Source: Candidatus Iainarchaeum sp. (lineage in GTDB: Archaea; Iainarchaeota; Iainarchaeia; Iainarchaeales; JAFGBZ01). From it: 10,268 nt of DNA. The notes beneath the pieces are model-generated. The model saw nothing but the letters and a program-made list of their open reading frames with translations, made no database searches and was not told the origin of the DNA. Position 1 is the first letter of the stretch; each line of letters begins with the position of its first letter. The stretch covers positions 1-10,268 of the forward strand of contig JACRDJ010000160.1 in assembly GCA_016218635.1 (NCBI GenBank), written 5' to 3'. This document shows, one piece after another, positions 6,599-10,268 of the stretch. Made by a program: the position numbers and the translations under genes.

Positions 6599-6607
6599 TT
6601 TATATTT
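6599..6607 (+). promoter_or_regulatory. Candidate TATA box for the cupin gene
   Basis: TTTATATTT is centred about 38 nt before the ATG at 6641. A start near 6628 would leave a leader of about 12 nt that just includes AGGTGA (6629-6634), a good ribosome site 6 nt from the ATG. Confidence 0.5.
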
Positions 6608-6640
6608 CTCTTTTTCATTTATTCTGGCAGGTGACGAAAA

Positions 6641-7147
6641 ATGGGCTTTTTTTTCAAGGTGACTCCGCTGAAGGAACTGCGTCAAACTCCGAACGTGAAG
6701 TTTCATACGCTGCCGGAAATGAAGATTCATTCCGTGGACCGGGTTGCGCACGGACCGAATGCATTCTCTCCGGGCTCCGTGGCCGGCGTGGAACGCCCGT
6801 GGTATGTTCACCCGGACCAGGAAGACAATTTATTGGTTTTCTTCGGAACCCGTTATGTTGATTTGTATTCTCCGAAAGAAAAACGGGTCATTTCATTTGA
6901 AGTGACTCCCCAGAAAATCGTTCAGGACGGAAAAACGGTGTGCGAAACGCCCGCGCTGTTGAGCTGGGGGCAGGGAGTATTCCACCGGGTTCGCAGCGGA
7001 CCTCAAGGGTCTCTTTCCATTAATTTCGCCGTTCAGGCGGAAGGATACGATCTGGACCACAATTTTGACATCTATGACCTGGACGTAAAGAGCGGTCAGA
7101 TGAAAGTAATCCGCGAAGGCCACCTGGATCAGCCTAAAGCAAAATGA
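6641..7147 (+). CDS. Cupin-fold protein of unknown function
   Basis: This is a 168-aa, probably cytosolic protein without TM segments. Residues about 45-132 follow a cupin pattern. Motif 1 is represented by GVERPWYVHPDQEDNLLVFF, with H57, Q60 and E61 as likely metal ligands and G69 closing it. Motif 2 is LLSWGQGVFHRVRSG (106-120), with H115 as the last ligand. The C-terminal part, YDLDHNFDIYDLDVKSGQ (136-153) followed by VIREGHLDQ, is a distinct conserved-looking extension outside the cupin core. Cupins range from isomerases and dioxygenases to sugar- or ligand-binding proteins, so no reaction can be assigned. The start is supported by AGGTGA at 6629-6634. The gene is divergent from the 147-aa hypothetical (132 nt apart) and convergent with the winged-helix gene, 24 nt away. 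Confidence 0.85.
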   Translation: MGFFFKVTPLKELRQTPNVKFHTLPEMKIHSVDRVAHGPNAFSPGSVAGVERPWYVHPDQEDNLLVFFGTRYVDLYSPKEKRVISFEVTPQKIVQDGKTVCETPALLSWGQGVFHRVRSGPQGSLSINFAVQAEGYDLDHNFDIYDLDVKSGQMKVIREGHLDQPKAK

Positions 7148-7171
7148 ATTTCTCCCGCGAGGGGAAGTGCG

Positions 7172-7993
7172 TTAGTGCTGGGTGTTTTCTTCCACTTTTT
7201 TAAGCAGCTGGCAGGGGCCGGTGATGGTGATGGCCGTGCCGGTGATCTGAAGCATGATGGGGTGCAGGTAGAACGTTATTTTGGCGGGGGCGGGTTCGCT
7301 CATGAGCCGGTTGAGTATTTTTTGGGTTTGAGCCAGGGAAAGGGTTGCCTTGGTTCCCTTGGGTTTGGCTTCCACGGGTTCGCTTAAGCGCGAGATGAGC
7401 GTTTCATCGGATTCCATCACGATTTCGGTGGCGGGTGCCGCTTCCAGGGCTTTTTCAATGAAGCGGTGCATGGCGGGAGTCAGTTCCGTCCGGCGGATGT
7501 CATTGAAATCAAACGCTTCCAGGGAATGAATTTGTTCCAGAAAAACGCTTTCAAGGTACTTTAAGTGCTCGATTTCTTTCAGGAGCGCCTGGTGGGTCTG
7601 GCGGAGGTCTTCAATGAAGAAGTCCGTGGACCCGCGGACGATTTTGAGGAGGCCTTCGTCTTCTTTTCCGCGCGCAATCAGCGTGGCCAGCTGCTGGACA
7701 ATGGGGTCCATTTCTTTGACCTTGTTTTTGGCATTAATGGCCTGATTGAGTTTGACGATGAGCCGGTTCTTCATTTCGGATGCCAGCTGCACGGATCCCT
7801 TGTCGGTGGCAAAGAGCCGGTTTTCTTTTCGGGCCACGATGCCCATCACCTGAAAGTTTTTGAGAACCCGGGAGAGGACCGCGCGGGCGGAATTGATGTT
7901 GGAGTAATTGGGAGCCAGTTTGGAGAGCAGTTCATCGTAGGCAATGCCGGGATTCCGCAGAATAATCATCAGTACGGCATTCTTGGACTTCAT
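7172..7993 (-). CDS. Winged-helix protein with central coiled coil
   Basis: I do not recognise this 273-aa protein as a named family. Residues 1-70 look like a winged helix-turn-helix. Helices around 4-12 (AVLMIILRN), 17-26 (AYDELLSKLA) and 32-50 (NINSARAVLSRVLKNFQVMG) are followed by a wing, IVARKENRLFATDKG (52-66), a pattern typical of DNA-binding domains of the 'lacks activity unless the repressor lifts' type, in which the third helix reads DNA. Residues about 70-165 are long amphipathic helices, including IEDLRQTHQALLKEIEHLKY (127-146), likely a dimerising coiled coil. The last part (165-273) is another helical region, then short strands KITFYLHPIMLQITGTAITI (238-257). A transcription or chromosome-associated role is possible. 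It begins at an ATG with an A/T box about 28 nt upstream and no ribosome site, so it is probably leaderless. It may regulate neighbouring genes or itself, but no operator repeat was found. Confidence 0.8.
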   Translation of the reverse strand: MKSKNAVLMIILRNPGIAYDELLSKLAPNYSNINSARAVLSRVLKNFQVMGIVARKENRLFATDKGSVQLASEMKNRLIVKLNQAINAKNKVKEMDPIVQQLATLIARGKEDEGLLKIVRGSTDFFIEDLRQTHQALLKEIEHLKYLESVFLEQIHSLEAFDFNDIRRTELTPAMHRFIEKALEAAPATEIVMESDETLISRLSEPVEAKPKGTKATLSLAQTQKILNRLMSEPAPAKITFYLHPIMLQITGTAITITGPCQLLKKVEENTQH

Positions 7994-8016
7994 GCTAATT
8001 CAAAAATAGATTCAAC

Positions 8017-8025
8017 TATTTAATA
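8017..8025 (-). promoter_or_regulatory. Candidate TATA box for the winged-helix gene
   Basis: TATTAAATA on the minus strand is centred 28 nt before ATG 7993. The leader AATTAGC directly before the ATG has no ribosome site, which fits leaderless expression. Confidence 0.5.
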
Positions 8026-8056
8026 GGATTGCCTGCGCGGGCCGCTGACATTCATC

Positions 8057-8063
8057 AAAAAAA
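8057..8063 (-). terminator. T7 run downstream of L44e
   Basis: On the minus strand seven T residues occur about 60 nt after the L44e stop codon, upstream of the winged-helix promoter. This fits a hairpin-independent archaeal terminator. The rest of the 7994-8122 gap holds no gene that I can see. Confidence 0.35.
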
Positions 8064-8122
8064 TGCGGTGCTTACTGCGGTGTAATTACTTTCCGGCACT
8101 TTGGACGCATGCGGGGTAGTCT

Positions 8123-8401
8123 TCAGACCAGTTCGGTTTTCTTCATGCGCTTGGAAATGCGGTAATAGTGCTTGGATTTGCAGGTTTCGCATTCGGCCAA
8201 AAAAGTGGGTTTCTTGTTTTGTTTCTTGACGGTGGCCGTGAATTCGGCCTTTCCGCCGTATCCTTTCTTGTGTTTGCGGACGTTTTCACGGGTTCCCCAG
8301 GAAAGCGCCCGAGGCGATGCTGCCTTAAAGTACTTGAGTTTATGCACGGCGTGGACCTTGCACTTGGGGCAGTAATCCTTGATTTGCTTGGGAATATCCA
8401 T
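8123..8401 (-). CDS. rpl44e: Large-subunit ribosomal protein eL44 (L44e)
   Basis: This is a 92-aa zinc-ribbon protein of the large ribosomal subunit, found in archaea and eukaryotes, where it lies near the E site and contacts 23S rRNA and tRNA. The family start M-D-I-P-K is followed by YCPKC (C11, C14), the basic RALSWGTREN-type block (31-40), HKKGYGGK (44-51) and the second zinc pair CETC (C71, C74), ending in the typical basic tail TELV. All four zinc ligands are present and the length is normal. A weak AAAGGTT ribosome site lies several nt before the ATG, and an A/T box (8432-8440) is centred 35 nt before it, giving a short leader. In many archaea the gene is followed by rps27e (eS27); that partner is absent here, where only a T7 run and the winged-helix gene follow. 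This is one of the clearest signs that the genome is archaeal. Confidence 0.97.
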   Translation of the reverse strand: MDIPKQIKDYCPKCKVHAVHKLKYFKAASPRALSWGTRENVRKHKKGYGGKAEFTATVKKQNKKPTFLAECETCKSKHYYRISKRMKKTELV

Positions 8402-8431
8402 GTCAGAACCTTTCTATTTCTCCTGCCAAAC

Positions 8432-8440
8432 GTTTTTAAA
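8432..8440 (-). promoter_or_regulatory. Candidate TATA box for the L44e gene
   Basis: TTTAAAAAC on the minus strand is centred about 35 nt before ATG 8401. It predicts a leader of about 10 nt. The remaining divergent gap to the membrane-protein gene (8441-8554) holds no gene or strong repeat that I can see. Confidence 0.5.
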
Positions 8441-8554
8441 GCATGAAGTAGTCCGGGCCTGCTGAACGGCGATTTTGGTTAATGGGTCCTTGTTGCTCTT
8501 CAATTGTCCGGATGTGGATTAGACTCCTGTGTGTTCCGCTCCGGCCACAGATAC

Positions 8555-8563
8555 CTTAATATT
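8555..8563 (+). promoter_or_regulatory. Candidate TATA box for the six-TM protein gene
   Basis: CTTAATATT is centred 28 nt before ATG 8587 but only 16 nt before the TTG at 8575. It therefore favours the ATG start with a leaderless mRNA. No ribosome site is visible. Confidence 0.45.
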
Positions 8564-8586
8564 TCTGTTCGGCGTTGATTGAATAC

Positions 8587-9375
8587 ATGTTTGGCCTGGT
8601 TTTTTCACCTTTTGTGCGGATGGTGCGCAATCCCCTGCTGCTGCTTCCCACCCTTGTTTTTCTGGCCGTGAGTTACCTGCTGATGTTTTTTTTCCTGGAT
8701 GCCATTGCCGACGTTCTTTTTTTCTTTTTTTTCCCGGTTCCGGGCGTTTCAGCCGATTTAATGCTTCCCTTCCTGGTAACCTCCATTCCCCTGCAGGTTC
8801 TCGGGGTCCTGCTTTTTTTGTTTTTTTCCTTTGCGTTGTTTTGCTGGATGGCTTTCTCCATTTCGCGCTCCATGCTGACCGATAAACCCGTTCTGGACTC
8901 CATGCTGGAAGGGCTTTCCAACTGGATGAAGACCGGCGGCCTGGCCGTGGCGCTTTTTTGTGCCGGAACCCTTTATTTTGCACTGGGCGCCGCATTGTTT
9001 TTTCTTTTAAGTTTGGCTGAAGGAGCATCGTTGATGCTTCTTTCCCTGCTGATCCTGGCCTATTTTCTCTTCGGTTTTTTTTTGGCGCTCAAGTTTTCTT
9101 TTTCTTTTGCCCTGCTGGCCAAGACCCTTAATGCCCGCAAAGCACTCCAGGAAAGCTGGAATGCCTCCCGGGGCCGGTTTTGGCACGTGCTGGCTTTTTT
9201 GTTCCTGGTGGCAATCCTTTACTCCGTTTTTCTTTTCCTGATGGATGCCGTTCTGGGACTTTTTCCGGAATCCGTTCTGGGTGACGCCGTATTCCTGCTG
9301 CTGGCCCTGATTTCACTTTCCTATCTTCAGGTGGCCTTGGCCGGTTACTGCAAGGCCCATTTTTCGTCCGCCTGA
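8587..9375 (+). CDS. Six-TM integral membrane protein of unknown function
   Basis: This 262-aa, strongly hydrophobic protein is predicted to span the membrane about six times, near residues 16-36, 61-91, 117-142, 148-180, 198-224 and 232-252. Its very high Phe content (several FFF runs, encoded by long T-tracts) is striking. The stretch LNARKALQESWNASRGRFWHVL (about 181-202) just before TM5 is the best family clue: an ALxxSW-type amphipathic segment is shared by uncharacterised archaeal membrane proteins and by the membrane part of some glycerophosphodiester phosphodiesterases. No catalytic domain or transporter motif is visible, so no substrate is proposed. The frame opens at TTG 8575, but ATG 8587 is preferred because of the promoter spacing. 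The DHFR-type gene follows after a 43-nt gap that starts with T6 and contains its own A/T box, so the two are probably separate units. Confidence 0.85.
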   Translation: MFGLVFSPFVRMVRNPLLLLPTLVFLAVSYLLMFFFLDAIADVLFFFFFPVPGVSADLMLPFLVTSIPLQVLGVLLFLFFSFALFCWMAFSISRSMLTDKPVLDSMLEGLSNWMKTGGLAVALFCAGTLYFALGAALFFLLSLAEGASLMLLSLLILAYFLFGFFLALKFSFSFALLAKTLNARKALQESWNASRGRFWHVLAFLFLVAILYSVFLFLMDAVLGLFPESVLGDAVFLLLALISLSYLQVALAGYCKAHFSSA

Positions 9376-9389
9376 TTTTTTCCAAAGCG

Positions 9390-9397
9390 TTTAATAA
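9390..9397 (+). promoter_or_regulatory. Candidate TATA box for the reductase gene
   Basis: TTTAATAA is centred about 26 nt before ATG 9419, with no ribosome site between. This is the clearest leaderless layout of the window. Confidence 0.5.
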
Positions 9398-9418
9398 GTT
9401 CTGTTTCCCAAAGAGCTT

Positions 9419-9970
9419 ATGCAGTTTAGCATCGTGGCGGTTTCCACGCTGGACGGACGGATTGCCCGTCATTCCTTTCAGCCAACTACCTGGGGGAGTC
9501 CGGAAGACAAGATTTTTCTGCGCCGGAAACTAAACGAATTCGATGTCATCGTGGTCGGAAACAATACATATAAAACGGCCCGTTCCCTCAAAAAAAGAAA
9601 CTGCGTGGTTTTCACCCGTTCCGTGAAATCTTTTTCCGTGAAAGGCCCTCTGTGCACGTATGTAAATCCTTCTCATATTAATCTCAAGCGCTTTTTTCTC
9701 CGACAAGGATATGAAAAAATCGGGTTATTGGGGGGCACGCAGGTGTATGATTATTTCAACCGGCATGGCTGGTTGGATGAAATTTTTCTCACCATTGAGC
9801 CGCTGGCTTTCGGGAAAGGACTGTCGTTATTTGCTCAATCCTGCCGGAAAGCATTCCGTTTGTTGAGCCTTCGCCGCCTGAACCGGCAGGGAAGCGTTCT
9901 GTTTCACTTTATCCGGTCCGAAGCAATAGCTCGAAAATCAGGATCGTCAGGTACGCGCCGAACAAAATGA
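9419..9970 (+). CDS. Dihydrofolate reductase / RibD C-terminal-type reductase
   Basis: This 183-aa, single-domain protein has the dihydrofolate-reductase fold shared by folate DHFR and the reductase half of riboflavin enzyme RibD. Key parts are VSTLDGRIA (8-16; the 'S-DG-IA' substrate loop of the RibD-like group), W25 and D30 in the following segment, DVIVVGNNTYKTA (42-54; cofactor loop region), GLLGGTQVYDYF (102-113; the G-G-x-x-x-y NADPH site) and DEIFLTIEPLAFGKGLSLF (120-138). The S-x-DG-xIA opening and FGKG ending fit the RibD_C group better than classical folate DHFR. It could thus reduce a pyrimidine intermediate of riboflavin synthesis or serve as a folate reductase; the sequence alone does not decide. 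No deaminase domain is attached and no other riboflavin or folate gene lies here. The last 20 residues are basic and overlap, tail to tail, the end of the exchanger gene by 62 nt. It probably has its own leaderless promoter. Confidence 0.85.
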   Translation: MQFSIVAVSTLDGRIARHSFQPTTWGSPEDKIFLRRKLNEFDVIVVGNNTYKTARSLKKRNCVVFTRSVKSFSVKGPLCTYVNPSHINLKRFFLRQGYEKIGLLGGTQVYDYFNRHGWLDEIFLTIEPLAFGKGLSLFAQSCRKAFRLLSLRRLNRQGSVLFHFIRSEAIARKSGSSGTRRTK

Positions 9971-10268
9971 ACCCCTCTTTTCGGGAAATTCTTCCCTTCA
10001 GGGAAAAGAACAGGAAGAGTCCGGTAATGAGTACAACGGCCGGAATGGTAATCTGGGCTACTGATGCATCCAGTTTCAGGGGCTGAACAATGGCTACCAA
10101 CCCCAGGGTTATTAGGAGCGTGAAAATGTTGGAGCCGATGGTTTCCGAGATGGCCAGTTCATCGTTCCCGCGGCGGACGGCCTGCCAGGCTGCCGCCATG
10201 TTCGGAATGCTGGGGCCAATGGCTCCCAGGGTCAGTCCGATAAGCAAATCCGGAACCCGCATGATCTG
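9909..10268 (-). CDS. C-terminal part of a Na+/Ca2+ exchanger (CaCA) family protein, 5' end outside window
   Basis: Only the last 119 codons are visible. The frame is open to the window edge (QI precedes the first internal Met), so the N-terminal half with the alpha-1 repeat is missing. The visible part holds the alpha-2 repeat of cation/Ca2+ antiporters: GLTLGAIGPSIPNMAAAW (about 11-28 of the visible chain), then the polar RRGNDELAISETIGSNIF, which is the conserved 'GSNIF' half of the motif, and three hydrophobic helices (about 49-63, 71-88 and 97-115). The usual ion-binding GTSxPE is replaced by GPSIPN, so the acidic residue that coordinates the cation is an asparagine here. Such proteins exchange Na+ (or H+) for Ca2+ across the membrane. 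The 3' end overlaps the reductase gene by 62 nt. Confidence 0.88.
   Translation of the reverse strand, partial: QIMRVPDLLIGLTLGAIGPSIPNMAAAWQAVRRGNDELAISETIGSNIFTLLITLGLVAIVQPLKLDASVAQITIPAVVLITGLFLFFSLKGRISRKEGFILFGAYLTILIFELLLRTG

Noticed and set aside
6509..6811. N-terminal extension of the 147-aa protein, giving 248 aa in the same frame
   Set aside because: The extra part is very basic and low in complexity, lies across the divergent promoter and antisense to the start of the cupin gene, and would remove the A/T box that fits ATG 6508.
7994..8122. Small RNA or tRNA in the gap between L44e and the winged-helix gene
   Set aside because: No cloverleaf, C/D-box or H/ACA pattern was found by eye; only promoter and T-run signals remain.
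8575..8586. TTG 8575 as start of the six-TM protein
   Set aside because: It would sit only 16 nt from the A/T box and has no ribosome site; ATG 8587 gives the spacing seen at other genes here.
8519..9028. 169-codon minus-strand basic frame opposite the six-TM gene
   Set aside because: Its Lys/Arg-rich content mirrors the Phe and Leu codons of the membrane protein on the other strand, and it has no start signal.

Overview
The window looks archaeal. It encodes ribosomal protein L44e (a protein found only in archaea and eukaryotes) and an SMC ATPase with an archaeal-type head. It also shows a recurrent promoter layout in which an A/T box sits about 25-29 nt ahead of an ATG with no Shine-Dalgarno motif, which is typical of leaderless archaeal genes. 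Small intergenic gaps, several short lineage-type proteins and bacterial-looking central-carbon genes suggest a small-genome archaeon, possibly of the DPANN group. That placement is inference, not something the sequence proves.

Left part, minus strand (5184 down to 1): an SMC-family ATPase, then 6-phosphogluconate dehydrogenase, then a single reading frame that joins 6-phosphogluconolactonase (N-terminal) to glucose-6-phosphate dehydrogenase (C-terminal, cut by the window edge). The last two genes together encode all three steps of the oxidative pentose phosphate pathway, from glucose-6-phosphate to ribulose-5-phosphate with reduction of NADP. This pathway is uncommon in archaea.

Middle part (5185-7993): a divergent A/T-rich promoter region, a small EF-Tu domain-II-like beta-barrel protein and a two-TM protein on the plus strand. 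These are followed by a divergent pair, a 147-aa conserved-type hypothetical (minus) and a cupin-like protein (plus), and then a minus-strand winged-helix/coiled-coil protein.

Right part (7994-10268): L44e (minus), a six-TM membrane protein (plus), a one-domain DHFR/RibD-type reductase (plus), and the C-terminal end of a Na+/Ca2+ exchanger family protein (minus) whose 3' end overlaps the reductase gene.

The strongest novelty candidates are two. The SMC protein has canonical SMC heads, but in place of the globular hinge dimerisation domain its midpoint carries a Rad50-like CPVC zinc hook. The second is the 6PGL-G6PD fusion, in the domain order known from malaria parasites rather than from animals, in an apparently archaeal genome. 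No RNA genes, insertion sequences or CRISPR arrays were seen, and no gene-free stretch exceeds 300 bases.
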